Positions 7,308 to 17,203 of a stretch of 64,000 bases of DNA are shown here, piece after piece. The stretch lies in NCBI RefSeq assembly GCF_014649375.1, contig NZ_BMSX01000033.1:23602-87601 (forward strand). The letters run 5' to 3'. The notes beneath the pieces are model-generated. The model made no database searches, was not told where the DNA came from, and was given only the letters and a program-made list of their open reading frames with translations. The position numbers were made by a program, and so were the translations under genes. Origin of the DNA: Streptomyces aurantiogriseus. GTDB taxonomy: Bacteria > Actinomycetota > Actinomycetes > Streptomycetales > Streptomycetaceae. Within the stretch, counting starts at the first letter, position 1. Every line of letters starts with the position of its first letter.

Positions 7308-8626
7308 GTGAAGACAGAAGATCAGGCGGTGGCCGCAGGTCACAGCATAGGTCCTGCCCGCTGGCAGGACATGTTCGAGGCCCTGATGGGCCGCATCGCG
7401 GGGCGCTTTGCCCGGGTGGAATCGCGGTGCCGGGCACGGCAGTTCGTCCTCGGGCTGATGTCGGACCTGCCGCGCAAGAACTGCTGGACGCTTGCCGAGC
7501 ACGCCGGACACGCGTCCCCGGACGGTCTGCAGCACCTGCTGTCCCGAGCCAAGTGGGACGCCGACGCGGTCCGCGACGACGTCCGCGGTTTCGTCATCGA
7601 GCAGTTGCGGGACGACGACGCGGTGCTGGTCGTCGACGAGACCGGCGACCTGAAGAAGGGCACGCACACAGACGGCGTCCAGCGCCAATACACCGGCACC
7701 GCCGGACGCATCGAAAACAGCCAGGTCGCTGTCTACCTCGCCTACTCCACCCCCCCTCGGGCACGCGGCGGTCGACCGGGAACTGTATGTCCCGCGCTCC
7801 TGGACCCAGGACCTGGCCCGCTGCCAGGCCGCCGGGATTCCTGGCACCGTGGGCTTCGCCACGAAGCCCCAACTCGCCGCACGCATGATCGGCCGCGCAC
7901 TGGACGCCGGAGTTACCGTCTCCTGGGTGGCCGGCGACGAGGTCTGCGGGGGCAACCCGCGCCTGCGGACCGCGTTGGAGCAACGGCAGCTCGGCTACGT
8001 CCTCGCCGTCGCCTGCGACCACCAGATCACCACCCGGGCGGGCAGGTTCCGCGCCGATGCCCTGGTCAAGAAGCTTCCGAAGCGAGCCTGGCAGAAGCTG
8101 TCCGCGGGAGCTGGAGCTAAAGGCCACCGCTTTTACGACTGGGCCCTGGCCGAGATCGCCGACGATTGTCCCCGGTCACCGCCATCTACTCGTCCGCCGC
8201 AACCGGAGCACCGGTGAACTCGCCTTCTACCGCTGCTACTCAGCGAACCGAGTGCCGCTGTCCACCCTGGTGCGGGTGGCCGGACGCAGATGGACGGTCG
8301 AGGAGACCTTCCAGTCCGGCAAGGGCCTGGCCGGACTGGACGAGCACCAGGTCAGACGCTGGACGTCCTGGCACCGTTGGGTCACTCTCGCGATGCTCGC
8401 CCACGCCTTCCTCGCCGCGGCCACTGCCGCCGAACGCGCTCAGGACCCAGCCCCGGACGGCCTGATCCCGCTGACCTGCAACGAGATCCAGCGCCTGTTC
8501 ACGACACTCGTTGTCCGGCCTGTCCTCGACGTGGCACACCGGCTGCACTGGTCGATCTGGCGCCGTCGCCACCAAGCCCGCGCCCGCGCAAGCCACTACC
8601 ACCGCCAAGCGACCCTCCAACCATGA
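7308..8626 (+). pseudogene. IS701-family transposase, two frameshifts
   Basis: Read through three frames this is one complete transposase of about 440 residues. Segment 1 (to about 7750) has the first catalytic Asp in VLVVDETGDLKKG. Segment 2 (about 7755-8165) has the second Asp in SWVAGDEVCGG. Segment 3 (about 8170-8626) has the catalytic Glu in RRWTVEETFQSGKGLAGLDEHQ. Breaks fall at a run of C (near 7750) and near 8168. All DDE residues survive, so the shifts are recent or are assembly errors. GTG 7308 is a plausible start. Confidence 0.82.
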
Positions 8627-8710
8627 AGACCGCATGCCGGCCAGCCCGCTGCCGAGGCACTCAGCGCTCGATCCGTACCGGGCACCCACCGGGCCAGGAA
8701 GAATATTCAC

Positions 8711-9040
8711 ATGATCACTTGTCATTTGCGCTACGAGATCGACCCCAGCCAGACTGCCGCGTTCGAGACGTACGTGACGGGGTGGATCCCAATCGTCACC
8801 CGCTTCGGCGGCACGCACCACGGCTGCTTCTTGCCGCACGAAGGAGCCAACGACATCGCCTACGCCCTGTTCTCCTTCCCCAGTCTGGCTGCCTACGAGG
8901 ACTACCGTGCTGCCATCCGGCACGATCCGGAGGCTCAGCAGCTCTGGCAGCTCAGCAAGGAGACCCGCTGCATCCACCGCTTCGACCGGACCTTCCTCCG
9001 CCCGGCAATGCAGCCGTCAGGCGGTGTTGAGACCTCATAA
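8711..9040 (+). CDS. NIPSNAP-family protein, passenger inside the IS
   Basis: 109-residue NIPSNAP domain protein (ferredoxin-like dimeric alpha/beta barrel): the N-terminus is MITCHLRYEIDPSQTAAFET and the core has GCFLPHEGANDIAYALFSFPSL and YEDYRAAIRHDPEAQ. Length and pattern are complete. Bacterial NIPSNAP proteins have no settled biochemical role and often sit in catabolic or antibiotic clusters. Here the gene lies between the transposase and the right terminal repeat, on the same strand and intact although the transposase is not, so it looks like cargo. Confidence 0.85.
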   Translation: MITCHLRYEIDPSQTAAFETYVTGWIPIVTRFGGTHHGCFLPHEGANDIAYALFSFPSLAAYEDYRAAIRHDPEAQQLWQLSKETRCIHRFDRTFLRPAMQPSGGVETS

Positions 9041-9132
9041 CCCGCTCGGAGACGGGTGTCCCTGACCGGCACTGTTCGGCAGGGACCCCCGGCTCACTGG
9101 CGTCATCTCTTCCACGCCACTCCACGACCACG

Positions 9133-9157
9133 AAGATCACGATCTACAGCTGGAGTA
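9133..9157 (-). repeat. Right terminal inverted repeat of IS701-type element
   Basis: 25 bp, perfect reverse complement of 7231-7255. It supplies the last codons and stop of the truncated tnsB frame (tail SYYSSCRS). Confidence 0.85.
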
Positions 9158-10618
9158 GTAGGAACCGAACCTGCGGTTCTGCCATGTCCTGACGACCCAG
9201 GTGGCAATCAAGTGCTCCATCTCCGCCACGGTGATGCATGCGTCACTTTCCGGATCGATGCCGCGATCTGAGCTGTCGACGCCCTGGTAGCCCGGAAGAA
9301 TCCGGAACAGCAGGGACTGGATCGCGCCGAAGGCCCGCTCCACCGCCTGCTTGTCGGGCGGCCGCAGCACCCGACTCGGCCGGATCGTCGCGCCGATCAC
9401 CCGCTGAACCTCGATCAGGTGGTGATTCTTGTACACCGAGCCGTGGTCGGTGGTCACGGTCTCCGGGGCGAAGAACGGTAGCCCAGCGACCTTGCCATCA
9501 GTGAATTCCGCGATCACGCTGCCGGGGACCCCGGGATAGGCCCACTCCATCTCCTCGCCCCAGTCCGGGCGCATGGGCAGCGGCATCATGACGTCCCGCA
9601 AGATCATGGCGACGTCTACCGAGGTGTCCGAGACCAACGTGAGCCGGAAAGCCACGATCGAATGCGTGTATACGTCCAGAGCCAGCGTCAGATGCACTGA
9701 CACCGGGTCGCCAAAGACCTGCTCACGGACTTTGACCGGGAGTACCGTCGTGTCGAGCGCCACTACTTGCCCGGGCCGACTGACCACCACGTGCCGACCT
9801 GTCGCCACCGCTTGAGCCCGTGCAGCTGAAACGGCAAAGCGCTGACGGGCTCCGGTTGATCCGAACCACTCCTTCCACACGACCCGGAGGGTTTCGTAAC
9901 TGGGTACCGGCTCGTCCTTCCCGAACTCCTCGCGTACGTACTGATGGATCAGCCGTTCACGGTCTTTTGCTGTCAGCTTGGAGCGGTGCAGGGTCTCGTG
10001 GCGTACCGCAAAGATCACCTCACGTACCGCGGCTGAGATCTGACGGCCGGTCGCCTCCCGCAGCCACCGGTCGTCCGCACATCCCACCGGCCCGAAGCGG
10101 CGGCGGTCCAGATCCCAGCGGATCAGAGTGCGGTAGCTGACCTTGTCCAAACAGTGGGCGGCGGCCAGATCCGGGTTGCGTATCGTGTCCTGCCGCAGCT
10201 CCCGCACCTTGGCATGACGGCGCTCGGTCAACGTGGTGGAGTTCGGGTCGTATTGCGGCTTCGGCTCTCCGGGGAGCGCGTTCAGCGGATCACCGCTGCG
10301 AAACCCGGTCTCCACCTCCCGCAAATGGTCCACCCGCAACATCACGAGGGGCCGCTTGCTCGGCGGCAGATCGAGAACGCCCTTTGGCTGCCGCCCGCGG
10401 CTGGCGGCCGGCAGGTCCTTCCTCGTTCGTGTCGACGGCCGGATGTTCGGATGGTGCATCAACTGCCGTACCGACGTCTTCCATGCCTCATGCTCGGGCC
10501 GGACCAGCACCACCTTTCCGACTTGGGGCTGAAATGCCTCCACTGTCCACGGCACGCCGTTCACGACGAACTCGTTTCCCGGCGAGAGGTCCCAGGCAAC
10601 TGCAGCGGTCACTGTCAC
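9137..10618 (-). pseudogene. tnsB: TnsB-like (Mu-type) transposase, 3' end lost to the IS
   Basis: About 485 residues of a Tn7-like TnsB/Mu-family DDE transposase. The catalytic core has VALDTTVLPVKV (first Asp), VTTDHGSVYKN (second Asp) and KQAVERAFGAIQSLLFRILPGY (Glu). HTH segments are upstream. The protein stops at WQNRRFG followed by eight residues encoded by the IS repeat; TnsB proteins normally extend about 150-200 residues further. GTG 10618 overlaps the stop of the upstream tnsA-like frame by GTGA, supporting this start over a TTG at 10741. The usual tnsC partner would lie to the left and is absent. Confidence 0.8.
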
Positions 10619-10979
10619 CAACTCCCGGTCGCCGGGCGGCGAGAGAGGGACAGGCGGATTGTGCTCGCGTCGGTCAGAGGGCCAGAAATCTGCAGGCCCA
10701 ATTGGCGTGCCACAACAGATGGATCGCATGAGCCCGGGCAACGGCTTCCAGGCTGCAGCGCCCTACCAGGGTCCCGAACGGCTGTGGGCCGTCTTCTGCC
10801 GCCAGAAGCAGCTGCTCCTGTAGCCGCAGTGGGTCGGTCAAGTGCCTTCGTCCGGCGGACAGCGTGTCGATCAGGCCTACTACATGGTCGTGCCAACCAG
10901 CAACCACCGCGTAGGTGCCCTGTCGTACTGCCGTCGAGAGGCACCGCACTGGTGGTGAAGCAACCTGGGCACTGAGCAT
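10615..10979 (-). pseudogene. TnsA-like endonuclease remnant, frameshifted
   Basis: A minus-strand frame opens at ATG 10979 (MLSAQVASPPVRCLSTAV) and reaches ARAHAIHLLWHANW. The C-terminus continues in a second frame as LGLQISGPLTDASTIRLSLS and stops at 10615, overlapping the tnsB start by GTGA. The ending resembles C-termini of TnsA-type heteromeric transposase subunits (HLLW..LxxDL pattern) and the position directly before tnsB is canonical. The N-terminal nuclease domain is missing. Identification is moderate and mostly positional. Confidence 0.5.
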
Positions 10980-11191
10980 GCTCTGTGTTTCTGGGGGAGG
11001 GGCTGTGACGGGCGGGAGAGGATGCTGTCCCGGGTCCGGGCCTGACTCCTGACACAGGACAGCGTTCAGCGACCGTGACCACTTGATGCGCGTCCTCGGT
11101 AAGACCGACGCAAGCCCGTGCGGTCGTGCCTCTCGTAGCCTTGGTGTGACCAGGCCGGTGGTGGGAGTAGCGCTGCCGAAGCCGCAGCCCG

Positions 11192-12817
11192 TCAGTGGGC
11201 TCGCAGCACATCGAGTGCCATGAGAGCCGCGTGGAGTTCGGTGCGCTGTTCGCCGGACTCCAGGTCGCGGTCGAGGAGACGCTCGATGGTGCGCAGGCGT
11301 TGGTACATGGTTTCGCGGGAGAGGCCGCCCCGGCGTGCGGCGGTGGTCTTGTTGCCGGCCGCGTCGAGGTAGTGGCGCAGGGTCGTCAGCAGGTCGGTGC
11401 CGTGCTGGGTGTCGTGATCGATGAGTCGCCCGAGCTGCTGTTCGGCGTACTCCTGGATCCGGGTGTCCTCGCGGAGGGCGTACAGCAGGCGTGCCAGGCC
11501 GATGTCGGACAGCTCGTGGAAGGACCGGTCTGGGGGGAGGGGCTGGCCGGGTGGAGTGGCCTCGGCGACGCGGGCCGCCTCGCGGAACGAACGGGCGGTG
11601 TCGGAGAGTTCCGTGATCTCCGAGCCGACGCTCACCACTGCTTGTGGGGCCAGGCCGAGTGCGGTGCTGCACAGTCGTTCGACGATGGGGCGCCAGGGTT
11701 GGGAGGGACGGAGAGCCAACAGGATGCCGAGGCGGCCGGGTGCCAGCTCGCCGACGAGGGCCGAGACGCCTGCCGTCCGGAGCTCCTGGAGCAGGCGGGT
11801 CTCGGTGTCGGTCCCCCCTCTGCCTGCGCGGAGGTCCACCAGGGTTGCGACGAACCGGCTTCGGTCGGTCGGCAGGCCCAGTGCGGCGCAGCGGGCGTGG
11901 GCGTCCTCGGCGGAGCGGTGGCGCTGGTCGACCAGGTCTCGCAGGGCGTTTCGGTGGGCGGTGCGTTCCCAGGGGGTGGAATGGATGAGGCGGGCGACGG
12001 TCAGTGCCATCGCGGTCCTCTCCAGCACGGTGATCTCCTCCGGCCCGAAGGCGGGGCCGTCGGCACGGGCCGGGAGCATGACCACACGGCCCCAGCGCTC
12101 GCCCTGGTACTCGACGGGTGCGGTGAGCCAGCCCGCCGGGCCGCATGTCGCCGTGTGGTCGTCGGCCCCGGTGGCTCTGGAGCGCTGTTCCCAACCGGTG
12201 AGCGCCTCCTCCAGCGTGCCTCCGGAGGGTTCGCAGATCAGTGCCTGGTGCACCAGGTTCTCCAGGACGACCGTGCGGCCGCTCATCTCCGCCGCCGCGC
12301 GCACCACGTCCTCCGGGCCGGCACCGCGCAGGGTCAGGGCGGTGAACGCCTCGTGGATGCGCTGGGTGCGGCGCATCGCGTCCGCCTGGTTGCCGAGCAG
12401 GAGGGCGTGCACGACTTGGGTGACCTCCAGGAAGTTGACGTCCTTGGCGAGGGTTACGAGGGGAAGGCCACGCAGGCGGCAGGCGTCCACGAGTGCGTCC
12501 GGCGGGCGGTGATAGCGACGTACGAGTTCGATGACCAGCGCCGCGGCCCCGACGTCGGCGAGTTCGTCGACGTACCTGCGCACGCCCGGTACGTCGTCCG
12601 GGAGCGGCATTCCGGTGGTCAGGACGAGTTCGCCGCCCTTGAGGAAGGACGCGGGGTCGGTCAGTTCGGTGATGTGGACCCACCCGACCGGCCGCTCCAG
12701 GTGGGCCATACCGGTGACGACCTGAGGCTGCCCGGCGGCCAGGACAGGAAGGGCCAGGACGTCGGCGACGGTGAGTGCGCGGGTGGGCCCATGGCCGGCC
12801 GGGTGGTTGTCGTTCAC
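11192..12817 (-). CDS. PucR-family transcriptional activator
   Basis: 541-residue PucR regulator. The N-terminal purine-catabolism PucR-like domain (about 12-140) includes VTGMAHLERPVGWVHITEL and GGELVLTTGMPL; a GGDEF-like middle region follows, and the C-terminal PucR HTH (about 470-530) is NKTTAARRGGLSRETMYQRL. GTG 12817 has GGAG 7 nt upstream; further upstream in-frame codons read as non-coding. It is divergent from the aminotransferase operon starting at 13062, which it probably activates. PucR proteins in actinobacteria often control GABA, purine or polyamine breakdown. Confidence 0.9.
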   Translation of the reverse strand: MNDNHPAGHGPTRALTVADVLALPVLAAGQPQVVTGMAHLERPVGWVHITELTDPASFLKGGELVLTTGMPLPDDVPGVRRYVDELADVGAAALVIELVRRYHRPPDALVDACRLRGLPLVTLAKDVNFLEVTQVVHALLLGNQADAMRRTQRIHEAFTALTLRGAGPEDVVRAAAEMSGRTVVLENLVHQALICEPSGGTLEEALTGWEQRSRATGADDHTATCGPAGWLTAPVEYQGERWGRVVMLPARADGPAFGPEEITVLERTAMALTVARLIHSTPWERTAHRNALRDLVDQRHRSAEDAHARCAALGLPTDRSRFVATLVDLRAGRGGTDTETRLLQELRTAGVSALVGELAPGRLGILLALRPSQPWRPIVERLCSTALGLAPQAVVSVGSEITELSDTARSFREAARVAEATPPGQPLPPDRSFHELSDIGLARLLYALREDTRIQEYAEQQLGRLIDHDTQHGTDLLTTLRHYLDAAGNKTTAARRGGLSRETMYQRLRTIERLLDRDLESGEQRTELHAALMALDVLRAH

Positions 12818-13061
12818 GGTGTCTCCATGGGGTCCCCTGCTCGAGCACGGCTCAGCGCCCGGGAGTGTCCGGCCACTGTGACAAGCGTGGCTGACCTGCG
12901 CAAGAGCGGTCCGTGAGCGATCGGCACCCGGCATGCCCCGATGAGGCTGACACAACGTCCGGATGTCGCGGCCCGACCGGACAGATCGCACGTTGGCGCA
13001 CCCCTGGTTCACGGAGATGCTCGGGATGCAGCAGACCGAACACCGAGGCCGGGAGACGAAC

Positions 13062-14330
13062 ATGACCGCACTGTCGCCGCACCTTCGCCAGGCCACGCCC
13101 GTGGTGGCGGCCCGGGGCGAGGGCGTCCACCTCTACGGCGAGGACGGCCGCCGCTACCTCGACTTCACCGCCGGCATCGGCGTCACCAGTACCGGACACT
13201 GCCACCCCAAGGTCGTGGCGGCGGCGCAGGAGCAGGTCGGCCGGCTTGTCCACGGCCAGTACACGACGGTCATGCACCAGCCTCTGCGGCAGCTGGTCGA
13301 CAAGCTCGGCGAGGTGCTGCCGGTCGGTCTGGACAGCTTGTTCTTCACCAACTCCGGCAGCGAGGCCGTCGAGGCGGCGCTGCGGCTGGCCCGCCAGGCC
13401 ACCGGCCGCCCCAACGTCATCGTCTGCCACGGCGGCTTCCACGGCCGTACCGTGGCCGCCGCCTCGATGACCACCTCCGGCACGCGCTTCCGCTCCGGTT
13501 TCTCGCCGCTGATGAGCGGTGTGGTCGTCACCCCGTTCCCTTCGGCCTACCGCTACGGCTGGGACGAGGAGACCGCCACCCGCTTCGCGCTCCGTGAGCT
13601 GGACTACACGCTGCAGACGATCTCGTCGCCCGCCGACACGGCCGCGATCATCGTCGAGCCGGTGCTCGGCGAGGGCGGGTATGTGCCCGCGACCCGCGCA
13701 TTCATGGAGGGCCTGCGGGAGCGCGCGGACCGCCACGGCTTCCTGCTGATCCTCGACGAGGTGCAGACCGGCGTCGGCCGCACCGGCCGCTTCTGGGGCC
13801 ACGACCACTTCGGCGTCACCCCCGACATCCTCGTCACCGCCAAGGGCCTGGCCAGTGGCTTCCCGCTGTCCGGCATCGCCGCCTCCGAGGAGCTGATGGC
13901 CAAGGCGTGGCCGGGCTCGCAGGGCGGGACGTACGGCGCCAACGCCGTGGCTTGTGCGGCGGCCGTCGCCACCCTCGACGTCGTACGCGGCGAGAAGCTC
14001 GTCGAGAACGCCGAGGCGATGGGCAAGCGGCTGCGCCACGGCCTGGAGGCGGTGGCCGACCGGACCCCGGCCATCGGGGACGTACGCGGCCTGGGGCTGA
14101 TGCTGGCCACCGAGTTCGTCACGGAGGACGGCAGCCCCGACCCGGAGACCGCCGCTCGGGTCCAGCGCGCGGCGGTGGACGAAGGGCTGCTCCTGCTGCT
14201 GTGCGGGGCCTGGAACCAGGTCGTGCGGATGATCCCGGCGCTCGTCATCGACGAGGCGGCGGTGGACGAGGGCCTTCAGGCGTGGGCGACCGCGGTGGAG
14301 GCAGGCACATCGGGAGCGTCGGCACGATGA
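13062..14330 (+). CDS. Class III aminotransferase, GABA-aminotransferase-like
   Basis: 422-residue PLP enzyme transferring an omega-amino group to a 2-oxo acid, giving a semialdehyde. Visible blocks are the N-terminal YLDFTAGIGVTSTGHCHPK, the PLP phosphate loop NSGSEAVEAALRLAR, the cofactor Asp in LILDEVQTGVGRTGRFWG and the Schiff-base Lys in ILVTAKGLASGFPLSG (about residue 268). ATG 13062 has GGGAG 8 nt upstream; an open frame from 12963 lacks this. Its stop overlaps the next gene by ATGA. Followed by a semialdehyde dehydrogenase two genes on, it probably acts on GABA, 5-aminovalerate or beta-alanine. Confidence 0.92.
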   Translation: MTALSPHLRQATPVVAARGEGVHLYGEDGRRYLDFTAGIGVTSTGHCHPKVVAAAQEQVGRLVHGQYTTVMHQPLRQLVDKLGEVLPVGLDSLFFTNSGSEAVEAALRLARQATGRPNVIVCHGGFHGRTVAAASMTTSGTRFRSGFSPLMSGVVVTPFPSAYRYGWDEETATRFALRELDYTLQTISSPADTAAIIVEPVLGEGGYVPATRAFMEGLRERADRHGFLLILDEVQTGVGRTGRFWGHDHFGVTPDILVTAKGLASGFPLSGIAASEELMAKAWPGSQGGTYGANAVACAAAVATLDVVRGEKLVENAEAMGKRLRHGLEAVADRTPAIGDVRGLGLMLATEFVTEDGSPDPETAARVQRAAVDEGLLLLLCGAWNQVVRMIPALVIDEAAVDEGLQAWATAVEAGTSGASAR

Positions 14331-17203
14331 GTGAAAGCGTGGCGTGGCTGACCGCCCGGCTCGCCGAGACGGCTCCGGGCCTGCGGGTGGAATCCGGTGC
14401 GGGCGCCCTCGGCCAGTACGCCTACGACGCCTCCAACTACCGCGTCCCTCCGCGGGCCGTGGCCTTCCCCCGCTCCACCGGCGACGTGGTCGCGGTGCTG
14501 CGGGCCTGCAAGGAGACGGGCGTCCCGCTCACCGCCCGCGGCGGCGGCACCAGCATGGCCGGCAACGCGATCGGGCCGGGAGTGGTCCTGGACTTCTCCC
14601 GGTACATGAACCGAATCCTGGACATCGACCCGGCCGCCGGGACCGCGCGTGTCCAGGCCGGAGTCGTCCTCGACGCGCTGCAGAGCGCCACCGCCCTGCA
14701 CGGGCTCTCCTTCGGCCCCGACCCGTCCTCGCACAGCCGCTGCACCCTCGGCGGCATGATCGGCAACGACGCGTGCGGGAACAGGTCCGTGCGGCACGGG
14801 AGGACCAGCAGCCACATCGAGGCGCTGGAGATCGTGACGGCCGACGGCGTGCGGGCCGTCGCCGACCGCACCGGCCTGCACCCGGTCGACCCGGGCGACA
14901 CCGACCACGTCGCCCGCCTCGAAGCGGACGTACGACGCCTGATCGGCGACAACCTGGCGCCGATCCGGACCGAGCTGGGCCGCGTCCCGCGTCAGGTCTC
15001 CGGCTACCAGCTGCACCACCTGCTGCCGGAGCACGGCTTCGACATGGCCCGCGCCCTGGTGGGCACCGAGGGCTCCTGTGCGGTCGTCACCGCAGCGACG
15101 GTCCGCCTGGTGGCGACCGCACAGGCTTCCGCGCTGCTCACGCTCGGCTACGACGACGTCGTCGACGCGGCCGAGGACGTGCCGGAGATCCTGCGCTGGA
15201 ATCCGACCGCGGTGGAGGGCATGGACGAGGCGATCGTCGCCACCATGCGCGCCCGGCGCGGCCCGGATTCCGTGACCGGACTGCCCGAGGGGCGGGCCTG
15301 GCTGTACGTCGAACTCGACGGCGACGACCAGGCCACGGTGAACACCCGTGCCGCCGAACTGCTGGACGCGCTCAAGGCGCAGGGCCGGATGACCGGTGGG
15401 CGGGTCGTGGAGAGCGCTGCCGAGCGGCGCTCGCTGTGGAGGGTCCGCGAGGACGGGGCCGGGCTCGCGGCTCGTCTTGTGGACGGCGGGGAGTCCTGGC
15501 CCGGCTGGGAGGACGCGGCGGTCGCGCCCGAGAACCTGGCCGCCTACCTGAGGGACTTCCGCAAGCTGCTGGTCTCCCACGGCCTGACCGGGGTGCTGTA
15601 CGGCCACTTCGGTGCCGGCTGTGTCCATGTGCGCATCGACTTCGACCTCGCCACGGACACCGGCCGGACCGCGACCCGCCGCTTCCTCGGCGAGGCGGCC
15701 GCGCTCGTCGTCTCGCACGGCGGTTCGCTGTCGGGTGAGCACGGCGACGGGCGGGCGCGCGGTGAGCTGCTGGAAGTCATGTACAGCCACCGGATGATCC
15801 GGGCGTTCGCCGCCTTCAAGGAGGTCTTCGACCCCGAGGGGCTGCTCAACCCGGGCGTCATCGTGGCACCGGCCCCGCTCGACGCCGATCTCGCGCTGCA
15901 CCAGATCCAGCCCCTGGTAACGGAGTTCACCTTCCCGCACGACGAGGACGGCTTCGCGGGCGCGGCCCGCCGCTGCGTCGGCGTCGGTCGATGCCGCAGC
16001 GACGTGGGCGGTGTGATGTGCCCGAGCTACCGGGCCACGGGGGAGGAGAACGACTCCACCCGGGGCAGGGCCCGCCTGCTCCAGGAGATGGTGCGCGGGG
16101 AGACCGTCCAGGACGGCTGGCGCTCGACGGAGGTCCGCGACGCGCTCGATCTGTGCCTGTCCTGCAAGGCGTGCTCCAGCGACTGCCCGGTCGGCGTCGA
16201 CATGGCCACGTACAAGGCCGAGTTCCTGCACCAGCACTACAAGGGCAGGATCCGGCCCCGCTCCCACTACTCGCTGGGCTGGCTGCCGCTGACCTCCGCC
16301 CTCGCCGGATACGCCGCCCGCCCGCTGAACGCGCTGCTACGAGGACCGCTCGGCCGACTCCTCGCCCGTCTCGGAGGCGTGACCACGCAGCGCAGGATCC
16401 CCGCCTTTGCCTCCCGGCACGCCCTGCGCAGGGTGCTGCGCAATGCGAAGACCGGCGAACCGGCGGAAGTCCTTCTCTTCGTCGACAGCTTCACCCGCGC
16501 CTTCCGTCCCGAGGTGGCCGGAGCCGCGAGCCGCGTGCTCGCCGACGCCGGACTCCCCTGCACGGCGGAGGACGGCCTGTGCTGCGGTCTGACCTGGGTC
16601 AGCACCGGCCAGCTGTCCGTGGCCCGCAAGATCATGGCCCGTACCGTCGCCCACCTCGACAACGGCGACGAGCGGCCCATCATCGTGGCCGAACCCAGCT
16701 GTGCCGCCGCACTCAAGCGCGACGTGCCCGAACTGCTGGGGAGTGATGCCGCCCGTCGGGTCGCGGACCGCGTCCACACCTTCACGGGTGCGTTGACCGA
16801 CCTGGCCGCCCCGGACTGGAGCCGGCCCGCGTTGCCGGACAACGTCGTCCTGCAGACCCACTGCCACGAGTACGCCACCTTCAAGGGCCGTCACCCCGCC
16901 GACCTGCTGCGCCGGCTGGGCGTGGGCAAGGTCGACGAGGCCGAGGGCTGCTGCGGACTCGCCGGGAACTTCGGCTTCGAGGAGCAGCACTATGACACCT
17001 CGATGGCCGTCGCCGACCTGGCCCTGAAGCCACGCCTCGACGGCATCGACCAGGACACGCCGACCGTCGTCGTGGCCGACGGCTTCAGCTGCGCCACCCA
17101 GATCGACCACCTCGCCGGGGACCGAGGCATCCGTGCCCTGCACCTCGCGGAACTACTCGACCCCGCCGCCGATCAAGCCGCTCAACCAGGAGAGACGTCA
17201 TGA
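14327..17203 (+). CDS. FAD-linked oxidase fused to 4Fe-4S/CCG module (2-hydroxyacid dehydrogenase)
   Basis: 958-residue fusion. The N-terminal FAD_binding_4 domain (about 35-260) has GVPLTARGGGTSMAGNAIGP and GGMIGNDACGNRS; a C-terminal FAD-oxidase domain with HFGAGCVHVRI and GEHGDGRARGELL runs to about 510. A ferredoxin module follows with CVGVGRC...CPSYRATGEE and CLSCKACSSDCPVGVD (about 550-625), then two CCG motifs (LCCGLTW, GCCGLAGNFGF). This is the architecture of D-lactate/D-2-hydroxyglutarate dehydrogenases such as YdiJ/Dld. It is coupled by ATGA overlaps on both sides, so it belongs to the omega-amino-acid pathway. Confidence 0.9.
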   Translation: MSESVAWLTARLAETAPGLRVESGAGALGQYAYDASNYRVPPRAVAFPRSTGDVVAVLRACKETGVPLTARGGGTSMAGNAIGPGVVLDFSRYMNRILDIDPAAGTARVQAGVVLDALQSATALHGLSFGPDPSSHSRCTLGGMIGNDACGNRSVRHGRTSSHIEALEIVTADGVRAVADRTGLHPVDPGDTDHVARLEADVRRLIGDNLAPIRTELGRVPRQVSGYQLHHLLPEHGFDMARALVGTEGSCAVVTAATVRLVATAQASALLTLGYDDVVDAAEDVPEILRWNPTAVEGMDEAIVATMRARRGPDSVTGLPEGRAWLYVELDGDDQATVNTRAAELLDALKAQGRMTGGRVVESAAERRSLWRVREDGAGLAARLVDGGESWPGWEDAAVAPENLAAYLRDFRKLLVSHGLTGVLYGHFGAGCVHVRIDFDLATDTGRTATRRFLGEAAALVVSHGGSLSGEHGDGRARGELLEVMYSHRMIRAFAAFKEVFDPEGLLNPGVIVAPAPLDADLALHQIQPLVTEFTFPHDEDGFAGAARRCVGVGRCRSDVGGVMCPSYRATGEENDSTRGRARLLQEMVRGETVQDGWRSTEVRDALDLCLSCKACSSDCPVGVDMATYKAEFLHQHYKGRIRPRSHYSLGWLPLTSALAGYAARPLNALLRGPLGRLLARLGGVTTQRRIPAFASRHALRRVLRNAKTGEPAEVLLFVDSFTRAFRPEVAGAASRVLADAGLPCTAEDGLCCGLTWVSTGQLSVARKIMARTVAHLDNGDERPIIVAEPSCAAALKRDVPELLGSDAARRVADRVHTFTGALTDLAAPDWSRPALPDNVVLQTHCHEYATFKGRHPADLLRRLGVGKVDEAEGCCGLAGNFGFEEQHYDTSMAVADLALKPRLDGIDQDTPTVVVADGFSCATQIDHLAGDRGIRALHLAELLDPAADQAAQPGETS

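Larger units (their letters stand above)
7231..9157. mobile_element. IS701-type element, 1927 bp, with NIPSNAP passenger gene
   Basis: The unit is bounded by perfect 25-bp terminal inverted repeats (7231-7255 and 9133-9157; outer end TACTCCAGCTG). It contains a plus-strand IS701-type transposase with two frameshifts (7308-8626) and an intact NIPSNAP gene (8711-9040). No target-site duplication is evident: the left flank is an EACC1 fragment and the right flank is a truncated tnsB, so the two sides are not halves of one gene. This suggests deletion or recombination after insertion. Confidence 0.75.

Noticed and set aside
10619..10741. TTG 10741 as start of tnsB
   Set aside because: The extra residues overlap the TnsA-like C-terminus and look non-coding; GTG 10618 forms a GTGA overlap with the preceding frame.
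10674..12848. Minus-strand frame of about 720 codons overlapping the PucR gene
   Set aside because: Only its last ~100 codons (from ATG 10979) read as protein (TnsA-like); the rest is Arg/Pro-rich antisense-type sequence in a different frame from PucR.
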